A stretch of 64,000 bases of DNA from Gnetum montanum. Taxonomy: Eukaryota; Streptophyta; Gnetopsida; Gnetales; Gnetaceae. This document shows, one piece after another, positions 21,430 through 31,796 of the stretch (positions are counted from its first letter, which is position 1; each line of letters opens with the position of its first letter). Made by a program: the position numbers and the translations under genes. The stretch is taken from assembly GCA_015680685.1 (NCBI GenBank), contig MNCI01025009.1, positions 189,074 through 253,073 on the forward strand, in the 5' to 3' direction. Under the pieces are notes generated by a model that had not been told where the DNA came from, made no database searches, and worked only from the letters and a program-made list of their open reading frames with translations.

Positions 21430-23870
21430 TAGTTGAGCTAAAAGCTCATCTTGCATAGATGGAGTAGGTGGTAGTTGTGTTGAGAATGGAGAAAGATGTG
21501 CAAGAACAAGAGAAGGATAAGGGTAAAAGGTGGTATCCCTACTTGCATATGGAGAATGAGTTTGATAATAATCAAGAGAGTAGTAGTGAGATTGAAAAGT
21601 AGCAACATGACTAGAAGAGTCATGTGGAGACAGAGGCTACTGAATGTAACATATGGATCAGGTTGTCTATAAGGGTATTGTTGCCTTAGTGATGCCAACA
21701 CCCATGATTGTGGTTGCTACCACTATTGATACTGCTCATATGGTTGCAGTGGAGTACCACTTGAATAATACTATTTTTTCTAGTGGAACTACCTAAAATT
21801 GGCTTGAGCATAAAACAATCTTATAGTTTTTCTCCATTGGGCTAGTTGTGGATTCAAAACATACATCCCAAACTTCTATAAGTGTGACACTATGGACCAA
21901 CATCTCTTAGGATGTTCATAATGGTAGATGTCACACCCACCATCATCATATGATTCTATTCCCATAACTTCCTCTATTGTAGAAATCTTATCCTTCACTC
22001 TTTAATTGGCATGTTCAACTTCCTTGTGCCTCCTGCAATCATGATCACTACTTTGTTCTTTAGACTCTTTAGCAATTTTTAGGATAGCTTGAAATCTACT
22101 ATCCATAGAATCCCATAACTAATCAATCTTGTCTTGAATTTAAATTAGAATTTTTGAAAGTGACAAGGTTTTCCTATTCACCATCTCATTAAGTGCTAAT
22201 TCTTCCTCACTATTACATAATTAAACCTCCCTCTTGTGAATGGAAGGATCATGGTTGTATTCCTCTACACTTTGACAATTTCTCAACTCTCCTCCTTCTT
22301 TTGCTACTTTCTCAATCAATCATTGAATCTAATGGGCTATTAATTCTAACAATCATCCTTGAGCATAGATGCCTAGAGTTCTACTTGTTTCTGATTGAAG
22401 ACCATGTACAATGTGGTGAAGTTTCTCTAGTTGGGAATAACCATGGCCTAGACATTTGTGCAATAAGAAATAGTATCAGCCCATGGTGGCATCCAAGGGT
22501 TCGTGTGTCCTCTTTTTTCCATCCTTGGATTTTCCTCCTTAAGTTGGACACTCAAGGGTATGTCTAATAGTTGTCATTAAACAATTTAAGCATTGTACTC
22601 CAACATTTGGTAGATTCCGATTCTAAGGATTGGTACTAGTTTTATGCTTCTTTAATGAGTGTCCTAGGGAACAACTTAAGCTTTTTCCACTCATTTTCTA
22701 TATTTTGCAAGGAACATGCATCTTAAAAAGCTTGAAGATGGTTTTGTGGATTGAAGTTATAGCCCCCTTCAAATTGATGAATATTGTTCATGTCTAGCCT
22801 CGTGATCTAAATATCTTTGATGTGCCTCATGGAAATTCTCACTACCTTTGCAATGTTTAGCATACTCTAGGTAGCAAGAAAAGGTTCATCAAGGCCAAGA
22901 TTCTAGTGCCTATAATGCCCTCTACTACCACTTCAGTCATGGTGGTGGATCTCTCTTGAACATCTGTGCCCCTAGTCTTAACTTGCCCAATGGTCCCTTT
23001 GATCATTTCGGTTCCATCGGTCACCTTTATCATGGTTGTGCCCCCTACATTTGTAATCAAAGCTAGAAGAGGAAGATGATGATGAAGAAGGTGAAGAGGA
23101 AAGAGGAATAGCACCATTATGGTGCCTGCTACCTCCTCTTTAGTGATCGTGGCCACGATCATGATCTTGTTTCTTTTCTACATATTTTTCATGACTCTCC
23201 TCCTTAGATCCTTCTTTATCATTGGATTCATTCTTGCCAGAAGAAAGATTTTGGATCATGGATTGAAAGTTCTGGTTTTGACCTCCTTCATCAAAGTTAA
23301 AGAGAGGAATTTCACTAAATGGAAAACCCCTAGAGAAGGGTTTTGCATCATCTTTTTGGTACAACAAGTATGAGGAATCAATGAACCACTTTCCCTTCAT
23401 AGATTCATAGCACTGTTCTAGCTATCAATCCCTAAGATGTTGTGTCTCAATGGGATGATAATTCCTAGCATCAATATCTTGTATAACGTACTCAACATGA
23501 AGTCCTTGGAGACCCAATCGTATAAGCATTTGTTGGAGAATCGCAAGAACAGATCGATTTGAAAACAACACGATATTGTCCTCCATGGCATGCCACCATA
23601 GCTATTCATCCTAGTTTAGGATGAAGGTGAAATTGGATACATACTCATCAAGATGAGCATATATCACTCTATATTGTTGGGGCACCTACTAATGTACTCT
23701 GTCAAACTTCGGCGAAGAATCAATCCTCTTAGAAGGAGACATATTGTATTAGAAAAATAAAAATGCAATGTGCTTTTGAAAATTGTTGTAGTAATTTTTA
23801 AAGTATGATATGGCTCTAGCATTCGCTTCAACGATTTTGAATAGTTTTTCACTAAGTCATAGATAGTGCA
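21430..23870 (-). pseudogene. gag: Ty3/gypsy gag remnant, element C
   Basis: Three zones are visible on the minus strand. The N-terminal domain (23140-23700) includes an open stretch with GKWFIDSSYLLYQKDDAK and FPFSEIPLFNFDEGGQNQNF. A short His/Asp/Arg-rich linker follows (22900-23140). The capsid zone (22450-22870) has FEGGYNFNPQNHLQAF, KKLKLFPRTLIKEA and STMLKLFNDNY. The C-terminal Pro/Tyr/Gln-rich tail (21430-22300) is broken. The X and Y gags have the same three zones, so they define the full gag layout of this family. Confidence 0.8.
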
Positions 23871-23886
23871 TGTAACAACTAAAAGG

Positions 23887-23905
23887 TCCCTAGCAACGGT
23901 GCCAA
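23887..23905 (-). other. Primer binding site (tRNA-Asp type), element C
   Basis: The minus strand reads TTGGCACCGTTGCTAGGGA next to the 5' LTR. It differs from the tRNA-Asp complement only by three C-to-T or G-to-A changes, all shared with element X. Confidence 0.75.
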
Positions 23906-24762
23906 TGATGAGTGGCAAGGTACCCATACGCCCAACCATATGAACCATAAGCATTCACATGTGATCCGGTCAAATTCCGTAGACCTTAAGTTCTTAAGTA
24001 CACTAGTTCTAGGACATGAAATCTAATCATGACAATTATTGTCTTCGCAACTATGTTTGTGGAGCGTAATTGTATGGTTAAGTATAATTGAGGCACATGA
24101 TTTTTATTATGTTATATTTTATTTATCTACGATTAAGAACGAGTTGCAATGTAATTTATAATCAATATAACTTAATCTAGTTGTTGATCAATAACTAACT
24201 ATCCTAACATAAGTATCCGATCCCACTTTCCGTGCACATCCTGAACACATATAACATAGCTAGGTTACGAATGTTAATCATTCCTGGGGTTACCAAGATT
24301 TGTACACATGCTTAAAGCAATCGTACTTATGTGCTTAATTAATTAACTACTATTGAATCTAATTACTTGACTTTAGCTTAATTACTTGAAAGCATTAAAG
24401 GAAACTACATGAAACATTAAATGCATAAATAAAATATTTAAGCTAGCCAAGGTGCTACAAAGTTTGATCAAAAAGCTCGTTTTTATTTCTGCATACAGTG
24501 GCATGCTTAGGTACAATAGTGCTCAAACAAAGATTTGTACACTCAATGACTCCTGCTGTGGGCACTTTGGAAAATATTCTATCTTTGGAGAAAATAAATT
24601 GCAAGAGCTTTGCTATATTATAACAAAAACTATATAGAAACTGTGTGCCCAAGTGCTATATTTATGGGCTGGCACATACTCACACGATATCAAATATTCG
24701 ACATCGCATCTTGGGGTTTGATATCCGGTATATGATATTGAAACTAGTTTAATCATGACTCA
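23906..24762 (-). mobile_element. 5' LTR of element C
   Basis: The 857-bp LTR starts on the minus strand as TGAGTCATG at 24762, three bases shorter at the tip than the usual TGATGAATCATG. U3 holds GGATATC and GATATCGTG words, then a CCATAAATATAGC TATA-type box near 24655-24667. It ends TGCCACTCATCA beside the primer site. A stretch near 24440-24600 is almost identical to 15200-15370 in the other LTR. Confidence 0.85.
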
Positions 24763-24836
24763 ACTATAGGCAAGAGTTAAATCCACAACCTCCCAATTGA
24801 GAGAAGAATGTCTTGACAACTATCGTACACCTATGA
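24763..24836 (-). mobile_element. tRNA-like head of a SINE split by element C
   Basis: The minus strand reads GTACGATAGTTGTCAAGAC (A-box-like), then CTCAATTGGGAGG, then TTGTGGATTTAACTCTTGCC (B-box-like). This is the order of a plant tRNA-derived SINE head. The body seems to continue at 14712 leftward. Confidence 0.5.
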
Positions 24837-26010
24837 ATATAAACCCATTGATTTGTATTAAAAATAAAGGTTTTCATACACTGTTAAATAGATCATTGGA
24901 TAAACACTATTGAAAAGTTACCATTATCTTAACTTACAATTGAAGAAACAAACTAAAATCAAATGAATGAAAAGAGATGTGAAAGAGAAAACCATAGCAA
25001 AAATGAAAGAAAAAATTAAGAAACTAAACAAAGCAATAAAATAATATATAAAACAATATAAAAAAGAGGGGTGAAGAAACAAACTAAAATCAAGTAAATA
25101 AAAAAATGCAAAAGAAAAAACATAGTTGTAAAGAAAGACAAAATAAAATAAATAATTAATTTAATAATAGGGTTTAAAACAGAAAGTAATAGCAGAGGAG
25201 GACATTTAATATTTAGAAAAAGAGGAAATAAAAAAGAGGTGGGGAGGAGCAGGGATAAAAACGCTATCGCGCTCTAAACGGGAAGGAAGTTGCAGACGTC
25301 GTAAATCAAATCATGCATTCGAGCGTAAGTTGTTTTATCGTCGTTTGTAAAACATAAAATTGCAATAATGCTCTGAAACACCCATGTGTATAACATCCTG
25401 TATAAGAATTCTTCTTACCATATCTAAATAGCAAAAATGCAATTGCAATGTAAAACCGTGCAAACGAAATTTAAAGTTCGATGTGCCCTAATAAAAATAT
25501 TCGTTATTATAAATATATGTAATACGTTTAAGTCTTGGTCACAGGCCCCGGAGAGTGCAAAGCTCAAGCCTCTCTAAGTTGAAAGTGTAAATATAAATTA
25601 AAAAATTTTCAAACAGAATACCATATCTTGAAAATTTTTGCAAGTGTCACAAATATTGTATATTTATTTTGGCGATGTCCAAATATCCAAAACCAGACAA
25701 AACCTGAGGCCAGACCGTGGAAGTGCAATATTTCCCAAACACGTGAAAACGCGTTGCAAAGCACAAAAAACACATTCATCGTGGATTTTCAGAATTTGCT
25801 AAGCTACATCTACTGGGAATTGCAATTGTTTGCCGAGGCTTTATTTATTTACAATTTTTTCATATTATTTTTCATCAATTTTTCTCATATATTTTCTAAA
25901 AATTCTTCATGGTTTAATTGTGTAGTCTATTTTCTTCGAGTAACATTTAACATTTATCTAAACATTTACATTTCTGCGAAACTAATTTGTTGTTATTTAT
26001 GTTTTTTTTT
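24837..26010. other. Low-copy AT-rich intergenic DNA
   Basis: A-rich runs such as AAACAAACTAAAATCAA occur twice, at about 24952 and 25078. A less AT-rich patch with several CpG dinucleotides lies at 25255-25330, unlike the CpG-poor transposons. No convincing coding frame or exon is seen. Confidence 0.4.
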
Positions 26011-26250
26011 ACCATTGAACATTCAGCACCAAGATAGTAAGTCTAATTATCATCCTATAAAATTTTCCCTTTAGTTTTATTGGGATTCTTATATCACCTA
26101 TAATACCACTAGGCTTGTCTCCATTATGATCATTTTGCCTTAGTTCTATTTCTTGTATCTTTGTCAATTTCACCATATAATTGGAGGATTGATTCTAGGT
26201 AGCATAACTATTTGCAATGAGGAATCTTATGGACTTGCCTGGTCATATAT
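26011..26250 (-). mobile_element. RTE-like LINE reverse transcriptase C-terminal fragment
   Basis: The minus strand reads YLESILQLYGEIDKDTRNRT at about 26215-26155. After a stop and one frameshift it continues SGIIGDIRIPIKLKGKFYRM near 26110-26050. This is the conserved block of plant RTE-type LINEs just after the palm domain (YLGS..., GEID..., PLKLKGKFYR). It is only a 5'-truncated, eroded fragment. The flanking 26250-26470 on the same strand may belong to it but is unreadable. Confidence 0.65.
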
Positions 26251-26752
26251 GAATAGCCACTATTTATGTTGTTATTGCAATTGTATTTTATATATTTTAT
26301 CTTGGTTGTACTATTTTTTTGAGGTTTTTGATTCTAGAGCATTTCTCCATTTCTCCATTTTAAAAACAATATTTTCTAAAGCTATATCCACCAACATACA
26401 CTTAGAGATTTCATCTTGTATTTTCTTAATTAATTAATCCATAACAATGGCAAATAAGTATAGGGTAAGTCCAAACCCTTATGTAGACCTACAATTTCCA
26501 CAAATTATTCTAATTTTAGTGATATCTCCTTCATGTCTTGGATGCTTTAACATAGTTATTCATTTTTGATGATAAAAGTGAAATAGTTTGCAAGGTTTAA
26601 TCCAAGTACAAATTTTACTATAAAAGCATAGCATGAAAAATGTCAGATTGATCCAACTAAAGCCAAAAACATGAAGATATTTACAACGTCACTCGAAAGA
26701 TTTTACTTTCACATAGATGCAATATATTCCATTTTTGTCATAAATGCCAATA

Positions 26753-26965
26753 AAACGAGAGGTCTTGGCCTCATAACCCTAGGTCATAGGTTAAATTTTC
26801 TAGGATAACACTAAGCTATAAACTTCTATAAATCTTGGAGTGTACCTATTTTTCAATTATTTTGTAGGTTAAATTTTTTAGGATAACACTAAGTTATAAA
26901 CTCTATAAATCTTGGAGTGTACCTATTTTTCAATTAGTTTGTGTTCCAACAAACCCCTCAACCCT
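26753..26965 (+). mobile_element. tRNA-derived SINE, copy 3, with internal 78-bp duplication
   Basis: It has the same order as the SINEs at 14058 and 14231: a B-box-like AGGTCATAGGTTAAATT, then TCTTGGAGTGTACCTATTT, and the ending GTGTTCCAACA. The block 26787-26864 is repeated at 26865-26940 with few changes. Confidence 0.55.
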
Positions 26966-26999
26966 TATTTGGTGTTTCAACAAACCCCTACCCCTATCC

Positions 27000-27640
27000 C
27001 CGCTAATAATGATGCACCGATGTAATCTCATGCCCACTGCATGCAGTTGAAAAAATTCAGCCATTATAATTTCCCACGCAACATCACGAATTTGCCATCT
27101 ACCTACAGCAATGCGTGACCTGAGTCCTCCCATTTCCACGATCATGGCTGCATTTCTACGATGAGCGCTGCAGAGTTGGTCAGCTGCAAACTCAGACCAC
27201 ATACTAAAAATTAATAACATAATGACCAGTATTTGTGTATTTAGTACTTGAAGAGTTCATGGTCCCTAAGCGGAATAGGTGACGTTAATGGAAAAAGCAT
27301 TATAATTCTTGGAGTGCGGAAAGGAAAACGAGAATTTAGATGAGACCATAGATGCGCAAAATTTGATCCTTTTTCGTCTAAGCATCGAAGAACTGTTAAC
27401 CATCGGCAATTTTGAATTTCAGAAACAACGTTGGTAGGGTTGGCAGCAAGAATGGAAATCATGTTTTTCGAGCGACAGACAGAATTCTTGGAGGACTGTG
27501 ATCAAGGGGCATATACATATCTCTACGCTTGACGCCTCGCCGTAAGAAGAAGCACACCTGCAACAGCAAATCCTGACTAATATTATGCCGTAAACGATGG
27601 AACACGGAAATTTCACTATCCTTTATTTGTCACGGAATCA
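27000..27640 (-). other. Low-copy, gene-like segment (possible exons or decayed gene)
   Basis: This stretch is richer in GC and CpG than the transposons. On the minus strand, 27210-27126 codes SEFAADQLCSAHRRNAAMIV and GGLRSRIAVG. It is preceded by a pyrimidine/AG boundary (TTATTAATTTTTAG) and followed by a possible GTAGAT donor, so it could be a short exon. Another minus-strand open piece lies at 27462-27241. The LCSAHRRNAAMIVEMGG string faintly recalls armadillo-type repeats, but this is weak. I do not claim a gene. Confidence 0.2.
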
Positions 27641-28147
27641 CTGCACGTAAACGCTATCTCCAGAACCTAACTTTGTACCATATATTAATAATTTAATATG
27701 ATAAATTCCCGTAACCTCTGGTCTCTTGGCAAGACGGAAAAACATTTAGTAAACACGATTGAAGTCTCAAGGGGAAGAAACAGGGGCAAGTCGTATTCGG
27801 TCGCCAAAAATTCTAATGCTTCGTTGAACCGACGATTCGAACTTCGAAATAAAAACATGGTTTCGGATACATCAATTCGATGTTTGATTATTTAATAGGC
27901 AGCCAACGACCCAGGGCTCACGAGCTTGCTGCATAAGCGCCAGCAACATGCTACTCTTGCAAACAAAAAAACAGAAACAAAAGACAAACTTCTTTAATTC
28001 TTTTGATTTCGCTGGTGAAAGACGATCATAAAATAATTGAAAATGTGCACCGTGCAGGCGGCCCCGGTCTCCCTTTTGGCATATATCCACACATATTCAG
28101 GGCCAAAGAGCAACAGCGGCCACAGCTCTAATATCCACATAAACAGG
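27641..28147 (+). promoter_or_regulatory. Upstream region of the RING-H2 gene
   Basis: This is unique sequence without transposon similarity. A TATA-like GCATATATCC at about 28079-28088 lies 60-70 bases before the chosen ATG, which would give a short 5' UTR. There is an in-frame upstream ATG at 28043. The promoter assignment is inference from position. Confidence 0.35.
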
Positions 28148-28744
28148 ATGAACATGAACCTAGTGACGACCTTCCTGGTTTTGTTACCATTGGCAGTCGT
28201 ATTTTTGCTGAGTTTCTGCGCCTATGGAAGCATCCGCCGCCCCGCTGGCTTTCCTGCACTGTGGGGGAACTACGCCTCCTCGCCGCCGCCGGGGCTGGAT
28301 CCGACGGCCATCCGACGGCTTCCGGTCACGGTCATCTCCACCAAAACCGAATTGGAACCATCCTCGGCGGTTACGGTTACGGTGACGGTTACGGTGACGG
28401 CGAAGGAGTGCTCCGTCTGCATTTCGGAGTTCCGTGAGGGAGATCAGGCGCGGGTGTTGCCACCGTGCGGGCACACGTTCCACGTGGATTGCATCGACTC
28501 CTGGCTGATCAAGCATTCCACGTGTCCTCTCTGCCGCAACCCTGTGGTGGTCCCCTCCGCTCCTGCTCCGCCCGGATCCCCTGCTGAGTCACCGGCGTCC
28601 ACGTCGGCAGCTGCTGCGAGGATTACAAAGGCGGCGGCGCCTCCTTCTGGCACGGGTACTGCTGACGTGGCCATCCACCTGGACGATGCCGTGGCGACCT
28701 TCACAGGGCGGGGAGACCAGGAGTCGCAGCGGCGGGGGCCGTGA
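28148..28744 (+). CDS. ATL-type RING-H2 finger E3 ubiquitin ligase
   Basis: This intronless gene encodes 198 residues. Residues 5-27 form one hydrophobic membrane helix. Residues 49-59 carry the GLD motif ([11 protein letters not shown]) diagnostic of plant ATL proteins. Residues 88-129 are a complete RING-H2 finger, C-x2-C-x15-C-x-H-x2-H-x2-C-x10-C-x2-C, with the conserved Trp119. The family transfers ubiquitin from an E2 to membrane-linked targets, often in defence or stress signalling; the target here is unknown. Between the GLD motif and the RING is a [10 protein letters not shown] linker made of hexamer repeats. The tail is Ala/Ser/Pro-rich and low in complexity. I chose the ATG at 28148 because the membrane helix follows at once, as in typical ATLs; an in-frame ATG at 28043 would add 35 Ser/Asn-rich residues. 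The gene is GC-rich, unlike its neighbours, and has no lesions. Confidence 0.93.
   Translation: MNMNLVTTFLVLLPLAVVFLLSFCAYGSIRRPAGFPALWGNYASSPPPGLDPTAIRRLPVTVISTKTELEPSSAVTVTVTVTVTAKECSVCISEFREGDQARVLPPCGHTFHVDCIDSWLIKHSTCPLCRNPVVVPSAPAPPGSPAESPASTSAAAARITKAAAPPSGTGTADVAIHLDDAVATFTGRGDQESQRRGP
28370..28399 (+). repeat. Coding hexamer repeat, GTTACG/GTGACG x5
   Basis: Five six-base units encode five Val-Thr pairs just before the first RING cysteine. Only synonymous third-position differences are present. Confidence 0.9.
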
Positions 28745-29225
28745 ACATCTTCGCAATGAATTTTGCAGGTGCCAAAGTCCGCAAAGTAGGAGCTTGGAGG
28801 TTTCAGTTTTGGCTGGGTAACTCTAGATTATAAGTTACATTTTACGTAATAGTAAAAGGTCATGTTAAAGCAATTCTGATTTATTTATAGCTTTATGTGT
28901 ATACGGTTATCCGATCTGAACTACTCAATTGTATTTAAAACATCGATTTACAGAAATTCTGATTTATTTATGGCTTTATGTATATACGGTTCTCGGATTT
29001 GAACTACGCAATTGTATTTTACCGGCTTACTCTTTAGAAAACAGATGTAACGATTCTTGAAAGGAAATGAAAATATAAATCTGCGACAATTCTCCGAAAG
29101 TATAAAGTTTTGATACCTTATTGTCGTGTTAGATTTTAAAGAATTAAGCTATTTTATACTAGTGGTAAATAATAAATAAATTTTTTGAAGTAACGAGATT
29201 AGATATATTATATCTAAAAGGTTGA
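28745..29225 (+). repeat. 3' flank of the RING gene with 83-bp tandem duplication
   Basis: The block 28872-28954 is repeated at 28955-29037; both copies contain ATTCTGATTTATTTAT and then TTTATGTRTATACGG. AATAAATAAA at about 29167 is a possible polyadenylation signal, but it is far downstream. The rest is AT-rich noncoding sequence. Confidence 0.75.
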
Positions 29226-29756
29226 TTGAGAGGCTTGAGACAATTGATAACATCAGCACAGCTGCAGCTTGGCTTTCTCCGTCCTCGCTCCCGAACTGGG
29301 CCTCAAATGGCTGCAGAACAAACGTTCATGGTAAAAAGAAATTTCGGCCGAGAGCCAAAGAACAAAGAATGCAAAGCTGCAAATCTTGATCAAGAATTTA
29401 TTTACATGGAATATATCTCTAATCGAGTTTCATCCTTTGCCGTATCTCTTTTCTCTTGTTTTTTCGCATATCCTCAGCCAGTTTTCTTCACTGTTTTAAT
29501 TCCATTGTGGTTTTTGCAAGTTTCTCCAACATATCATGTATACGTCTTTAACTACTCTTTAGCGGCCTTGTTTCCGAGTTTTGTTGTTTTATTAAATGTT
29601 TATTTCAAAATAGTTTTTCAGCTAATGTTTAATTTCTTTTGGTTGTTTATTTTGGATATTTGTTATGTTGTATGCTTTAGGATGGTGTGGTACTTGGCAT
29701 ATTTATTTGGTTGTATAGTTCGAGATGCTGTATTAGTTTTCAATATTGTTGTTTAG
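29226..29756 (+). other. Open stretch of doubtful coding value
   Basis: The frame is open for 176 codons, with its first ATG at 29307. The first 60 codons have near-normal composition. The remainder is a Phe/Val/Tyr-rich translation of T-rich DNA that continues into the duplicated T-rich flank. No domain is recognisable. It may contain a short exon or a UTR of a neighbouring transcript, but I would not annotate a protein. Confidence 0.15.
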
Positions 29757-30250
29757 GAATTTTGTCGTATACGTCGGTGGGTGGTAATTTTTTCTTATAC
29801 GATTCATAAGTTGTAACATATAGGTCAATGATAAGTACTTTATAAGTTACATAGGTTTTGGTCATAAGTCATTGGGTTTCATTTTTATTAGTTACATTAC
29901 CTATAATGTGAGGGGGTATAAGTTGTTTAGGTTGTTTTTATGTTATATTGTTTTAATTTTGGTGTTCCATAACATTCTTATACATTGTGCAAGTTATTTC
30001 TATATTATGTAAGTTCTATTTCAGATTTTGTTGATACTTTGTTCACTTTTTGTATTGGGTTGTATAGTTTAGGATGTTTTGTTACTATTCAAGATTGTTG
30101 TTTAAACATTCTTTTATATAAGTTTGTTTTTAAAATTTTTTTGTTATATAACCAATAGGTTGTAACACATGGGTTAATGTTAACTAGTTTACCAGTTGCA
30201 TAAGTTAGGGTCATAAGTCATAGGCCAATGTTAAGTAGCTTATAAGTATG
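29690..30250 (+). repeat. Ancient direct duplication in T-rich flank
   Basis: The block 29703-29900 (TTGTATAGTT, then CAATATTGTTGTTTA, then GTAACATATAGGTCAATG) recurs in the same order at 30059-30250 (TTGTATAGTT, CAAGATTGTTGTTTA, GTAACACATGGGTTAATG). This gives a diverged tandem duplication with a period of about 355 bp. It is noncoding. Confidence 0.6.
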
Positions 30251-30548
30251 TTAGGCTTAAAAGTCATGGGTGTATAGTTATGAAACTGAAAATGAAATTT
30301 TACATTTGTTTAGACTTATTGGATAATAGAAATATACATGCTATTAGTTTTAAAAATACAATTGAAAACATTATGAATTGGTAATATTTGGAACAAATCA
30401 ATCAAATTTGCAACTTTAAAATTATCAAGAAATATATCACTAGCTTGGTTGTACTTTATAGTTTGTTAATTAGTAGCATAGGTACATTATTGATGTTGGT
30501 TATTTTTTTCCCATTTATTTGTGCTAGTCATACAAAATAGAACATCAT

Positions 30549-30800
30549 CATAGTCATCACTGTATATGTCTCCTTTTTCTTCTTCACAAATTCCATCCTT
30601 GTTTTATTTATATCAAGTTTATTTGTATTCTTATTATATATTTGTTTGTTTTTTTTTATTTTTAAATTTTTTTTGTTGAATTTTTTGATTTGGTATTATT
30701 TTTTAAGGTTATTTTTAACTTTCATCTTAATCATTTTATTTTATGTTTACATAATTAATGAAATAAATTGTCATGAAGTTATTTTAAAGAAAATGTTAAT
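30549..30800 (+). repeat. T-rich dispersed repeat, copy 2
   Basis: This is a diverged copy of 13788-14057 in the same orientation, starting CATAGTCATCAC and ending near TTTAAAGAAAATGTTA. The SINE that follows copy 1 is absent here. Confidence 0.6.
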
Positions 30801-30937
30801 GTTGTAAGAAAACTAAAAATAGTTTCAAAGTAACCATATAAGAGAAATAATTATTTTAGTTTAATTATATTTTGATTATGCAAAATAAGTAATAGAATAT
30901 AGTGGAATGTATTTTAAATTGGTGTTATATTCATATA

Positions 30938-31795
30938 TGATGAGTCGTGTTTTCTTGGGTCCCCATCGACGTGGCCATGTTAGGTGGGATTTGATGCATT
31001 GATGTGGCCTTGTCAATGTAGTGTTTGTTTTGCCTATAAAAATGTGCTCACCCGCCATGTTTGTGGCATCTTTTGTCATAGTTGTAGCAGAACTCTTGTA
31101 GTTTTGTCATTTGAAAGTTAGAATATTTTTCGAAGTGCCTGTAATAGGAGTCAAAGAATGTACAAGTCTTTACTCAAGCACTATTGTACCTAAGCATGGC
31201 ACTGTGTGTGGCAATAAAGACAAGCTTTCTAATACACCTTGGAGCACTTTAAAATAGATTAATGATTTATTTATGCATTAAATGTTTTATGCAATTTCCT
31301 TTAATGCTTTAAGCAATTGAGCTAAATTAAGCTAGATTAAATAGTGTTTAATTAAGCACATAAGTACGACCACTTCGAGCATATGCTTGGCACTTGGTAA
31401 TCCTAGTAACGCTTAATGTTTGGTAACCTAGTAGTGTTAAATGTGTTCATGATGTGTACGGGAAGTGCGAACAAATACTTATTTTAGGACTAGTTAGGTA
31501 TAGCTGATTTGATTAAATTAGCAATTTTATTATTTTATTTTATTCATTATTATTTATCCTTAGGTGACTTAAAACATAAAACATAAAAATGATAAAAATC
31601 ATATGACTCAGTTACATGTAACCATACCTTTGCATTTTACAAGTGTAATTGGGAAGACAACAATTACAATGGTTGGTTTCACTTTCTAGAGACTAGTGTG
31701 CTTAGAAGATTATAAGTTCATAGAATTCAGTGGGATTATACATGAACTCTTAGTGATTCGTATGGTTGGGCATAGGGTCTACTCACCACTCATCA
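30938..31795 (+). mobile_element. 5' LTR of element Y
   Basis: The 858-bp LTR runs from TGATGAGTCGTG to CACTCATCA. It contains GTTTTGCCTATAAAAATG (TATA region, about 31029) followed by TGCTCACCC, as in the 3' LTR. It carries the U5 boxes CGACCACTTCGAGCATATG and TTTGGTAACCTAGTAGTG. Confidence 0.88.
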
Positions 31796-31796
31796 T

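Larger units (their letters stand above)
14713..24762 (-). mobile_element. Element C: full-length Athila-like Ty3/gypsy retrotransposon
   Basis: This is a complete minus-strand element of about 10 kb with, from right to left, 5' LTR, primer site, gag, protease, RT, RNase H, integrase, 3' noncoding region, polypurine tract and 3' LTR. It has no accessory ORF. The putative target-site duplication is ACTAC/ACTAT. LTR divergence, many in-frame stops and lost catalytic residues show that it is old and dead. Confidence 0.85.

Noticed and set aside
22193-22567. 124-codon plus-strand ORF
   Set aside because: It is the antisense shadow of the gag capsid zone of element C, which reads clearly on the minus strand.
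25628-26074. 148-codon plus-strand open stretch
   Set aside because: It lacks a nearby ATG, has AT-driven Phe/Ile/Tyr composition and overlaps the LINE fragment read on the other strand.
28037-28042. TTG start for a 235-residue version of the RING protein
   Set aside because: Plant genes normally start at ATG. The added N-terminus has no ATL feature, and the membrane helix begins right after the ATG at 28148.
29226-29756. 176-codon plus-strand open stretch as a membrane protein gene
   Set aside because: The hydrophobicity comes from T-rich DNA that is part of a noncoding duplication, and no domain is seen. It is listed only as a doubtful feature.
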